A stretch of DNA of 64,000 nucleotides. It comes from Bradyrhizobium sp. CCBAU 051011. Its GTDB lineage: Bacteria; Pseudomonadota; Alphaproteobacteria; Rhizobiales; Xanthobacteraceae. The notes under the pieces are model-generated. The model was not told where the DNA came from and did no database searches. It saw only the letters and a program-made list of their open reading frames with translations. The DNA lies in assembly GCF_009930815.1 (NCBI RefSeq), contig NZ_CP022222.1:5250501-5314500 (forward strand), in the 5' to 3' direction. Shown here one piece after another: positions 46,501 to 56,100 of the stretch. Within the stretch, counting starts at the first letter, position 1. Every line of letters starts with the position of its first letter. The position numbers and the translations under genes were made by a program.

Positions 46501-49500
46501 CTGACGCCGAATGGCGAGGTCGATCGTAAGGCGCTGCCTGCGCCGGAGGATGATGCTTTTGCAAGACGCGGCTTTGAATCGCCGCAAGGCGAGATCGAGA
46601 AAACCGTTGCAAAGATCTGGACCGAGGTGTTGGGCGTCGACCGGATTGGACGCAACGATCACTTCTTTGAACTAGGTGGCCACTCGCTGCTTGCGATCCG
46701 CATGCTGGAGCAGTTGCAGCGTCATTCGCTCCGCGCCGATGTGCGCACGCTGTTTGCGAAGCCGGTGCTGGCTGATTTCGCCGCCGGCCTCAATGGTGAC
46801 GGAGGGGGCGACGTTCCGGCTAACCTGATCACGCCGCGGACGACGGCGATTACGCCTGAGCTGTTGCCGTTGATCGCGCTGACACAGTCCGACATCGACA
46901 GCATCGGGGCGGGGGTGCCCGGCGGCGTCGCCAACATTCAGGATATTTACGGCCTGTCGCCGCTGCAGGATGGCATCCTGTTTCACCATCTGCTGTCGCA
47001 GGAAGGCGACCCATATTTGCTGGTCGGCCAGATGGCGTTTGCAAGCCGCGACTTGCTCGACCGCTATCTCGCCGCCGTTCAGCAGGTCATAGACCGCCAC
47101 GACATTCTGCGAACGTCCATTGCGTGGGACGGGTTGTCCGCTCCGGCGCAGGTGGTCTGGCGAAAGGCATCCGTGGTTGTGAGCGAGGTCGTGCTGGATG
47201 GCGAAGGTCTCGCGCATGACCAGCTTGCGCGGCGCTTCGACCCGCGTCGCCATCGGATCGACCTTGGCCAGGCGCCGCTGCTGCAGTTTGCGGTTGCGCG
47301 CGATCCCGGCAAGGAGCGGTGGCTGCTTTTGGTGTTGCTGCATCATTTGATCGGCGATCATTCGACGCTGGAGGGGATGCACGACGAAGTCCGGAAGATA
47401 TTGTCCGGGCGCGGTCACGAGCTTTCGGCTCCGTATCCGTTCCGAAATCTGGTGGCGCAGTCACGCAGGTTGGAGGCTACCGCCGAGCATGAGCGCTTCT
47501 TCCGAAGCATGCTGGCCGATATCGACGAGCCGACCACGCCGTTTGGCCTCGATCGGGTGCATGGTGACGGTGGTGGCGTGACGGAAGCGCAGCGAATGCT
47601 GCCGGACCAGCTCAACGCACGGCTTCGCGCGCTGGCGCGGCATATGGGCGTGAGTCCTGCCAGCCTCTGCCATCTTGCCTGGGGTCAGGTGGTGGCGCGA
47701 AGCAGCGGCCGGGAGCACGTCGTGTTCGGCACCGTCCTGTTCGGCCGCATGCACGCCGGCGCCGGCGGCGATCGCACCATGGGCCTGTTCATCAACACAT
47801 TGCCGCTGCGGCTCGATCTCGATGGCACGGCGGTCGAAGACAGCGTTCGCAAGGCGCATGCTCGGCTGGCCGAATTGATGGCACATGAGCACGCCTGGCT
47901 GGCGCTCGCGCAACGATGCAGCGGCGTTGCCGCGCCGGCGCCTCTGTTCAGTTCGATCCTCAACTACCGGCACAATGCGAAGCCGGAGGCGGCGTCAGCG
48001 GATCAGGGCGGCGCAGGCCTGCACGGCATCGAGTGGCTCGGCGGCGAGGAGCGTACGAACTATCCCCTGATGATGGCGGTCGAGGATTATGGCCAGGCGC
48101 TCGGCCTGACCGCCCAGGTCGTCCATCCGCTCTCGGCCGATCGCATCTGCGCCTTGATGCAGCAGGCGCTGGATCAACTGGCTGAGGCGCTGGAGCAGGC
48201 GCCTCGCTCTCCGGTACGGCAACTTGATGTTCTGCCCTCCGAAGAGCGTCGGCTTCTGCTGGAGACGTGGAATCGGACGCAGGCACAATATCCACGAGAC
48301 CGCTCGTTTGTCGCGCAATTCGAATCGCAGGTCCGCCAATCGCCGGAGGCGATTGCGCTGGTGTTTGGCGAGGAGGAGTTGAGTTATGGCGCGTTGAATG
48401 CGCGCGCCAACGGGCTGGCGCGGCGGTTGCGAAAGCACGGCATCGGAACCGATGGCGTGGTCGGGCTGGCGCTCGACCGCGGCGTCGAGATGATGGTGGC
48501 GCTGCTGGCGGTGCTGAAGGCGGGCGGGGCGTACCTGCCGCTCGATCCGGATTATCCGGCCGAGCGGCTGGCGCACATGCTGCGCGACAGCGGCGCCGCG
48601 CTGGTGTTGACGCAAAGCGCGCTGCTCGATCAGTTCACTCCGGTGTTGGAGGAGACCGGCGCCGAGGCGTGGCTGCTCGATGAGCAGGAAGGCGCGGGCG
48701 GCGACGAAGGCAATCTTGATGTTGCCGTGCATCCCGAGAGCCTCGCCTATGTGATCTACACCTCGGGCTCGACCGGCCTGCCTAAGGGCGTGATGGTCCA
48801 CCACGACGCGGTGACGAACTTTTTGGCGACCATGGCGGAGCAGCCGGGCATGACAGCCATGGACCGCGTGCTCGGCCTGACGTCGTTGTCGTTTGACATC
48901 GCGGTGCTGGAGCTGTGGCTGCCGCTGACACTCGGGGCGTGCGTGGTGCTGGCGGATCGCGCGGCCGCGCATGATCCGGCCCGGCTCAAGGCCATTGTCG
49001 CCAGGCAGGGCGTCACCATGATCCAGGCGACACCCTCGACCTGGCGGATGCTGCTCGACCATGACGGCTCATCGCTGCCGGCGAACTGCCGGGTGCTGTG
49101 CGGCGGCGAGGCGCTGCCGCCGGATCTGGCGCGGCGGCTGGTGGCGCAGGCGGGCGAAGTCTGGAACCTGTACGGCCCGACCGAGACCACGGTGTGGTCG
49201 GCGCGTCACCGCCTCGATCTGCAGGACGACCGTCCGGTGCTGGGCGGTCCGATCGGTAACACCACGCTGCACATTCTGGATAACGACCTCAACCTCGCGC
49301 CGGTCGGGGTTGCCGGCGAACTCTATATCGGCGGCGCAGGATTGGCGCGCGGCTACTGGCGGCGCGGCGCGCTGACGGCGGAGCGCTTTATCCCCGATCC
49401 GTTCGGTCCTCCTGACTCGCGGCTCTACCGCACCGGCGACGTGGCGCGGTGGCGGTCCGACGGCGTGCTCGAATATGTCGGCCGCGCCGATCACCAGGTG

Positions 49501-50109
49501 AAGATCCGCGGCTTCCGGATCGAGCTCGGCGAGATCGAAGCGCGGCTGTTGGCACAGGATGGCGTGCGCTCGGCGGTGGTGGTGGCGCGCGAGGCCGGCG
49601 CGGGGCGCCAGCTCGTCGGCTATGTCAGCGGCGAGGCATCGCTGGATGCGGCGGCGCTCAAGACCGCGCTGTCGTCGGTACTGCCGGATTACATGGTGCC
49701 GGCGCGAATTGTGGTGCTGGACCGGCTGCCACTGACACCGAACGGCAAGATCGACCGCAAGGCGCTGCCGGCGCCGGATCAGCTGGCGGCAGCCACGGAA
49801 CGCGTCGCGCCGCGCACGCCGGCCGAGGTGAAGCTCGCTGCGATCTGGGCCGACCTGCTGCGCCAGCCCGACATCGGCGTCACCGACAATTTCTTCGAGC
49901 TCGGTGGCGACTCTCTCATTGCCGTTCAGCTCGTCAGCCGCATCAAGCGCGATCTCGGCCACGACCTGCCGCTGAACCGGCTGTTTGAAATGACGACCGT
50001 CGAAACCATGGCGGCTGCGCTCGCGCCTGAGATCGAGGTCGACAAGCGCAGCGACGACATCGCCGCGATGCTCGACATGCTGAAGGAAGTCGAACTTGCC
50101 GATGAGTGA
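43528..50109 (+). CDS. NRPS2: C-A-T-C-A(Gly)-T synthetase
   Basis: 2193 residues, starting at GTG 43528, which overlaps the NRPS1 stop as GTGA (ATG 43534 is an alternative). Order: C (49-488, HHIISDG near 181); A (505-1005); T (LGGHS near 1053); an unusual C (1137-1568, IQDIYGLSPLQDGILFHHL; active site HHLIGDHS near 1272 instead of HHxxxDG); A (1592-2088); T (LGGDS near 2128). No epimerase or thioesterase. The first A domain has altered cores (TSGSIGGPKG and YGRTE) and a code of DAWTVGGVC, which I cannot assign. The second code, DILQLGLVW, matches the glycine pattern DILQLGLIWK. The second A plus half of its T is duplicated in NRPS3. The stop overlaps NRPS3 by eight bases. Confidence 0.92.
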   Translation: MNMADAAKPSLRDLDPAQVRKLLSLARDRGKNVIRSGASSIPAVPRDGPLELSFAQQRLWLLAQLDGANSNYHIRGALRLSGDLDVGAWCQSLDRLFARHEALRSVFRVVDGQPRVVLLPVNEHLPVLQHDLRGRDDIEQELARLCREEAGALFDLAAGPLIRGRLIRTAESKYLFLLTQHHIISDGWSMAVLVRELGALYQAFSAGQDDPLPPLAIQYPDYAAWQRQWLAGERLQRQVDYWRRALADAPAVLELPTDRPRSPERSLAGASLPIEIDADLAIGIRRLGQSHRTTPFMTVLAAWAAVLAKLSGQTDLVIGTPTAGRNRREIEGLAGFFVNMLALRVNLSGEPDVAGLLDRVRTTALAAQDHQDLPFEQLVEIIQPPRRLEHPPVFQVVFAWQNNEAAVLELPGLKAEIADIPLQQVKFELELNLGEADGRIVGTLNYATALFDEATIRRQRDYLLSLLRAMVADADQIVDRIDIVGAEERRLVLNTWNETAALFPSERCIHELFVEQVRRAPEAVALVHEGVRLSYGELDASANQLARHLIALGVGPDQPVAICLRRGISMVVSLLAVLKAGGAYLPLDPADPAERLREIVEHAKPKLLVADHAGRAIFANATCEILDLEASASAIAGLATSAPAVTGLTSRHLAYVIYTSGSIGGPKGVAVEHRGLVNLALVQRALFEVSPRSRVVQFASFSFDASTWEIVMALCSGAALFLVGPRELQNTSELLGYLADNAITHATLPPAMLQGRSDLDRLASLRVLVLGGELPKAELMKGLPPGVAVFNGYGRTEATVCATTWRRPAGFGNDVVPIGRPLPNTRIYLLDGFGAPVPLGVVGEIYIGGAGVARGYFNRADLTAERFVRDPFAGDVTARMYRTGDLGRYLPDGNIEFLGRNDHQVKIRGFRIELGEIELRLNEHAGVAASVALVRQDRSGDPRLVAYLAARGDDNAALDAGEFAAALRSHLRARLPEYMVPSAFVRLDALPLTPNGEVDRKALPAPEDDAFARRGFESPQGEIEKTVAKIWTEVLGVDRIGRNDHFFELGGHSLLAIRMLEQLQRHSLRADVRTLFAKPVLADFAAGLNGDGGGDVPANLITPRTTAITPELLPLIALTQSDIDSIGAGVPGGVANIQDIYGLSPLQDGILFHHLLSQEGDPYLLVGQMAFASRDLLDRYLAAVQQVIDRHDILRTSIAWDGLSAPAQVVWRKASVVVSEVVLDGEGLAHDQLARRFDPRRHRIDLGQAPLLQFAVARDPGKERWLLLVLLHHLIGDHSTLEGMHDEVRKILSGRGHELSAPYPFRNLVAQSRRLEATAEHERFFRSMLADIDEPTTPFGLDRVHGDGGGVTEAQRMLPDQLNARLRALARHMGVSPASLCHLAWGQVVARSSGREHVVFGTVLFGRMHAGAGGDRTMGLFINTLPLRLDLDGTAVEDSVRKAHARLAELMAHEHAWLALAQRCSGVAAPAPLFSSILNYRHNAKPEAASADQGGAGLHGIEWLGGEERTNYPLMMAVEDYGQALGLTAQVVHPLSADRICALMQQALDQLAEALEQAPRSPVRQLDVLPSEERRLLLETWNRTQAQYPRDRSFVAQFESQVRQSPEAIALVFGEEELSYGALNARANGLARRLRKHGIGTDGVVGLALDRGVEMMVALLAVLKAGGAYLPLDPDYPAERLAHMLRDSGAALVLTQSALLDQFTPVLEETGAEAWLLDEQEGAGGDEGNLDVAVHPESLAYVIYTSGSTGLPKGVMVHHDAVTNFLATMAEQPGMTAMDRVLGLTSLSFDIAVLELWLPLTLGACVVLADRAAAHDPARLKAIVARQGVTMIQATPSTWRMLLDHDGSSLPANCRVLCGGEALPPDLARRLVAQAGEVWNLYGPTETTVWSARHRLDLQDDRPVLGGPIGNTTLHILDNDLNLAPVGVAGELYIGGAGLARGYWRRGALTAERFIPDPFGPPDSRLYRTGDVARWRSDGVLEYVGRADHQVKIRGFRIELGEIEARLLAQDGVRSAVVVAREAGAGRQLVGYVSGEASLDAAALKTALSSVLPDYMVPARIVVLDRLPLTPNGKIDRKALPAPDQLAAATERVAPRTPAEVKLAAIWADLLRQPDIGVTDNFFELGGDSLIAVQLVSRIKRDLGHDLPLNRLFEMTTVETMAAALAPEIEVDKRSDDIAAMLDMLKEVELADE
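48308..49913 (+). repeat. 1606-bp repeat, copy 1: Gly adenylation domain plus half carrier domain in NRPS2
   Basis: Appears base-for-base identical to 60696-62301 (offset 12388). Antisense and out-of-frame translations of the two copies are also identical throughout, so synonymous sites match too. The left edge falls at the linker before the A domain (sequence differs at 48307 versus 60695); the right edge falls within the serine codon of LGGDS (TCT here, TCG in the other copy). Confidence 0.92.
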
Positions 50110-53100
50110 CACCGCGACCACGCAGAAGCAGCAGCTTCGCGACATCTCTCTACGCTTGATGCGCCTTGATGCCAACAAGCAGCATGCGTTCCTGACGCAG
50201 CTCGCGGCGAAGGGCGTCAATCTCGCGATGCTGCCGATTGCGCGCCAGGAGCGGACGCGGGCGCCGCTGTCCTTTGCGCAATCGCGCCTCTGGTTCCTGT
50301 GGCGGATGGATCCGGATAGCGCCGCCTACAACATCTCGGCGACCGTGCGGGTGCGCGGCAAGCTTCAACGGCGCGCGCTACAGCAGGCCTTCGACACGCT
50401 GATCAGCCGCCACAGCGCGCTTCGCACGGTGTTTCGGCAAGAGGGCAGGGAAGCCGAGCAGATTGTGCTCGATCCGCGTCCGGTCGCGTTGCGGCAGGTG
50501 ACGCTTGACGGCGACGACTGCGAAGGGCAGGCGCGTCTGCTGGCGCGGCAGGAAGCATCGCTGCCGTTTGATCTCGAAGCCGGCCCGCTCATGCGCGCTG
50601 CGTTGCTGACGCTGGGAGAGGACGATCATTTTCTCGTCGTCAGCCTGCACCACATCGCGGCCGATGGCTGGTCGATGGGCGTGCTGGTCGACGAATTCTG
50701 GAAACTGTACGCGGTGGGTGCGTGTGACGAGACGCCGGCGCTGCCGGAGCCGGATATCGAATATACCGACTATGCCGAATGGCAGCGGCTCTGGATGAGC
50801 GCGGTCGATGGCGAGCGGCAGGTCAAGTATTGGACCAGCCGTCTCAAGGACCCGGCCGTGCTGCAGCTTCCTATCGACCGGGCGCGGCCGGCGGTGCCTG
50901 GTCTCGCCGGATCGGCGCTTCGCATGACGCTCGATCCGGCGCTTGCCGATGGCCTGCGCGCGCTGGCACGGCGGCACCAGACCACGCTGTTTGTCGTCCT
51001 GCTGGCGAGCTTCAAGCTGTTGCTCTATCGCTACACCGGCCAGTCCGATATCAGCGTCGGCGTGCCCGTCGCCAATCGCCACCGCGATGAAACCCGCGGC
51101 GTCATCGGGCTGTTCGTCAACACTCAGGTGCTTCGCACCGATATCGACGGGCGTGCGACGATCGCGGACTTCATCGCGTCGGTCCATGCAACCACGATCG
51201 AAGCGCAGGAGAACCAGGATCTTCCGTTCGAGCGATTGCTTGAAATCCTGCAGCCCAAGCGCAGCCTGAGTCAGAATCCGCTTTTCCAGGTTCTCTACAA
51301 CCACCAGCGCCGGCGCGTGTCGGGCAATCCGCCTGACCAGACCGGCCTGCAGATCGAAAAGGTCGAGCCCGAAATCGAAACAGTCAAGTTCGACCTCGCG
51401 CTCGACAGCGAGGAGGGGCCGTCGGGCGAAATCCGCGCGCTCTTCACTTACGCAACCGCGCTGTTCGAGGCGACGACGATCGACCGTCTTGCGTCGCACT
51501 GGATCACGGTCCTGAAGGCGATGGCCGACGACGGCGCGCAGCCGATCGCCGGCATGGCGCTGCTTTCCGAACAGGAATGGGCTCGGCTGCGCCAGTGGAA
51601 CGGCGTGGATGCCGGGACGGCCACGCCGTTCGCGCCGGTGCATCAAACGGTTGCCAAGTTCGCGCGTGAAACGCCCGATGCTCCGGCGCTGATCTTCGGC
51701 GATGAGGTGATCTCCTATGCCGAACTCGATCGTCGGGCCAATCGGCTCGCGCACCGCCTGATCCGCCTGGGCGTCGGTCGCTCCGACCTCGTCGGCATTT
51801 CGGCGCGGCGTTCGCCGTCTCTCGTCATAGCCTTGCTTGCCATATTGAAGGCGGGCGCGGCCTATCTGCCGCTCGATCCCGAGCATCCGGCGAAACGGCA
51901 GGTCAGCACGATGCGCGACGCCGGCGCGCGCTTCGTGCTGGTGGACGCAGAAGGTTCTGCGCTGACGTCGCCACCGCCCGGCATCGCCGTTGTGTCACTC
52001 GATGCGACTGATCCTGACCGTGAGACCGAGGGTGATCCGCGGATCGCGGTGGCGCCAACAAACCTTGCCTATGTGATCTACACGTCGGGCTCCACGGGCA
52101 TTCCGAAGGGCGTCGCGGTCGAGCACGGGCCGTTCGCGATGCATTGCGAGGTGACCGCAGGGCTCTACGATATGGACCGGCGCTCGCGCGAACTGCACTT
52201 CCTCTCCTTTACCTTCGATGGCGCCCATGAGCGGCTCTGGACCGCGCTGGTTTGCGGCGCTGCGCTCGTGATGCGTGACGCGAATTTGTGGTCGGCCGAG
52301 CAGACGCTCGACGTGCTGCGCCAGCAGCGCGTCACCAACGCCGGCTTCCCGCCGGCCTATTTGCAGCAACTCGCCGACTTTGCGGCGTGCCGCGGCGATC
52401 CGCCGCCGGTCGAGCTTTATTCCTTCGGCGGAGAGGCGATGCCGAAGGCGGGCTTCGACAAGGTCAAGCGGGCGCTTAAGCCGCGGACTTTAATCAACGG
52501 CTACGGCCCGACCGAAACGGTGGTGACGCCGCTGGTCTGGAAGGTCGACGCCAGCGAAGAAATCGACGGTAACTATGCGCCGATCGGCCGTCCGGTCGGA
52601 CGCCGCTCGGCCTACATTCTGGACGGTGATCTCAACGTTGTGCCGGTCGGGGTGACCGGCGAATTGTTCATCGGCGGCGAAGGATTGGCGCGCGGCTATT
52701 GGCGGCGCGCGGAACTGACGGCAGAGCGGTTCATTCCCGATCCCTTCGGTGCGCCCGGCGCGCGGCTATATCGCACGGGCGATCTGGCGCGATGGCGTGT
52801 CGATGGTGTGATCGAATATGTCGGCCGTTCCGATCATCAGGTGAAGATCCGCGGCTTCCGGATCGAACTCGGCGAAATCGAGGCGTGGCTGATGCGGCAG
52901 GGTGGCGTGCAGTCGGCCGTCGTCGTTGCCCGAGAAGCCGGCGTCACCCGCCAACTGGTCGGCTATGTTGCGGGTGACGGTGCGTTCGACGAAGCGGCGA
53001 TGCGCGCTGCACTCTCGGACGAGCTACCCGACTACATGGTGCCGGCCCGCATCATGAAGCTAGAGCGGCTGCCGCTTACGGCTCACGGCAAGGTGGACCG

Positions 53101-56100
53101 CGAAGCCCTGCCGGCTCCCGAGACGCCCGCTGCAACTTCGGCGCATGTCGCGCCGCGAACCGTGGCCGAGACGACGCTGGCCGCGATCTGGGCCGAACTG
53201 CTTGGCCAGCCTGTTATCGGCATCGACGACAATTTCTTCGAGTTGGGGGGCGATTCCATCATCTCGCTGCAACTGGTCGGCCGCGCCCGCCAGGCAGGCC
53301 TCGTGATCGAACCACGTGACGTTTTCCGGCATCAGACGTTGCAGGAGCTGGCGCTGATAGCGCGCATCGAACAGACGGAGAAAGAGGTCGCTCCTGAAAA
53401 GGAGATTGAGGGAAGCGACCATCCGTTGTTGCCGATCCAGGCGCGCTTCTTCAACCAGGATGCCGGCGAGCGCCATCACTGGAACCAGGCCGTCCTGTTG
53501 ACGCCGAAGGCGAGGCTCGATTGGTCAATCATGGAACGCACGGTTGCCGCGATCGTAGCGCATCATGCCGCCTTGCGCCTCCGCTTCGAGGAGATCAATG
53601 GGGCCTGGCGGGCGACCTATGGTGCCGCGCCAGTAATTTCGGAACTGTTGTGGGCTCGAAGCGGTATACGCGATGCCGCCGAAGTGACGGCGGTCGCTTC
53701 TGCGGCTCAAGCCAGCCTGTCGCTCGCGGGACCGCTGTTGCGCGTGGTCGGCATGGACCTCGCCGACGGCAGCCAGCGACTCCTCGTCGTCGTGCACCAT
53801 CTCGTCATCGATGGCGTGTCGTGGCGCGTGCTGCTCGAAGATTTTGCCGCGGCGTACGGACAGATTCAGCAAGGCGCGTCGTCGATCGCGTTGGCGAAGA
53901 GCCAATCCTACGCATCCTGGGCTGCGCGGCTGCAGGCCTATGGCGGCACCGAAGCGCTGGCGGCCGAGTTGTCCTATTGGCTCGAACGAGGGGCGTGCGC
54001 CGATCTGCCCTGTGACGACGATCACGGCGGCGTCGATCGGGTTGCCGATGGCGAGGAAATTTCGCTAGTGTTCGACGCGGGCTTGACGACGCGGCTGCTG
54101 AAAGAGGCGCCGTCGGCGTACCGGACCCAGGTCAATGATCTCTTGCTGGCGGCACTGGCGCGGGCGGTATCGCGCTGGAGCGGATTTGACGATGTCGTTG
54201 TCGAACTCGAAGGGCACGGCCGCGAGGATGTTTTCGCAGGCTTCGATATTTCCCGCACCGTTGGCTGGTTTACCACCGCTTTCCCCGTGCGTTTGCCGGG
54301 CGGCTCCGGTGACGACGCTTCGCTGATCAAGTCCATCAAGGAAGAGCTCCGGGCGATTCCGGCCCGTGGGTTGGGCTACGGCATATTGCGCTATCTCGGC
54401 ACCGAGGTGCAGCGCAACGCGCTGGCGGCGCTTGCCGAGCCGCGCATCGTCTTCAACTATCTCGGTCAGTTCGATTCCAGCGTGGGTGAGAGCGCGCCGT
54501 TCCGCCTTGCGCAAGAGAGCGCCGGGCCGGCACGCAGCGACAGCGCGCCGCTTGGCCGCTGGCTGAGCGTCAACGGCCAGGTGCGGGAAGGGCAGTTGCG
54601 GTTGTCGTTCAGCTACGGCCGCAGGCGTTACCGCCGCACGACGATCGAGCGCTTTGTGGAGCATTATGCGGCGGCCTTGTGCGAACTCGTCGACCATTGC
54701 ACGGGCGGTGCCCGCGGCATGACGCCTTCGGACTTTGCCCTGTCGGGATTGAATCAGGCCGATCTCGACCTCTTGAGTGAAACGATAGATTGTCGCGAAA
54801 TCGAGGACATCTATCCGCTGTCGCCGATGCAGCAGGGCATGCTGTTCCATGCGCTGCGCGATGGCGAGAGTGGCAATTATGTCAACCAGGTCGCCCTCGA
54901 AGTGCGTGGCCTCGATCCCGACCGGCTGCGCGCCGCCTGGCATGAGGTCAGCGCTCGCCATGCGGTGCTTCGAACCGGCTTTGCATGGCGCGAACTATCC
55001 GGCGCGGCGCAGCAGGTGGTCTATCGCCATGTGACGCTGCCGTTCCTGGAAGAAGACTGGCGCGAACATGCGGCCATGGACCAAAACGAACGCGAGGCCG
55101 CATTGGCCCGCGCAGCGCAGGCCGAGCGTGCCAGGGGATTCGATCTGGCGCAGGCGCCGTTGCAGCGCGTGCGGTTGATCCGGCTCGATGAAAGTCGCCA
55201 CTGGCTGATCTGGACGCATCACCATATCCTGCTCGATGGCTGGAGCTCGGCGCGACTGATGGCCGAGATATTGCAGCACGAACGCGGCGGCCGCTTGTCC
55301 CCGGTGCGGGGGCGCTACCGCGACTACATTGATTGGCTGCAAAAGCAGGACCGCGATGCTTCGGCGACATTTTGGCGCTCGGCAATGGCCGAGCTCGACG
55401 AGCCCAGTTTCCTCGCGGATACGCTGGGAGGCCCCGCGACGGCAGGCGCATCAGGTCATGGCTCGCTGGACCTGCTTCTCGCCGTAGATCTAACGACAAA
55501 ACTGCAGGCGTTTGCCAAGCGTGAGCGCGTCACGCTGAACACGCTGCTGCAAGGCGCGTGGGCGCAATTGCTGCGCCGTCACACCGGCCAGCGCGTAGTC
55601 TGTTTCGGTGCGACGGTGTCGGGCCGGCCGGCGGAGATCAGCGGCTCCGAGGATATGGTGGGCCTGTTCATCAACACGCTGCCGGTCGTGGATCTGGCAA
55701 ACCCGCAAACCGATGTGGGGACGTGGCTTCGCGACCTGCAGGAACGCAACATCGATCTGCGTGATCACGGCTGGATGCCGCTCCATGAGATACAGCGTCT
55801 CGCCGGCCGAGCCGGGCGCGCGCTGTTCGACAATATCCTCGTCTTCGAGAACTATCCGATCGATCAGGCGCTGCGCGGCGAAAACGAAAGCGGCCGTCGC
55901 TTTGGAAAAGTCGAGCAGGTCTCGATTACTAACTATGCGCTGACGGTGGCGGTGTTCGCCAAGAGCGACGGCATCAATCTGGGTTTCCGCTATGATCGCG
56001 GCCGGTTCGATGACGACCAGATCAGATATCTGCAGGCGTCTCTCTCGCGGCTGCTTGCCGAGATCGTGGCGGATGCCTCCCGACCGCTCGGTGAACTCAG

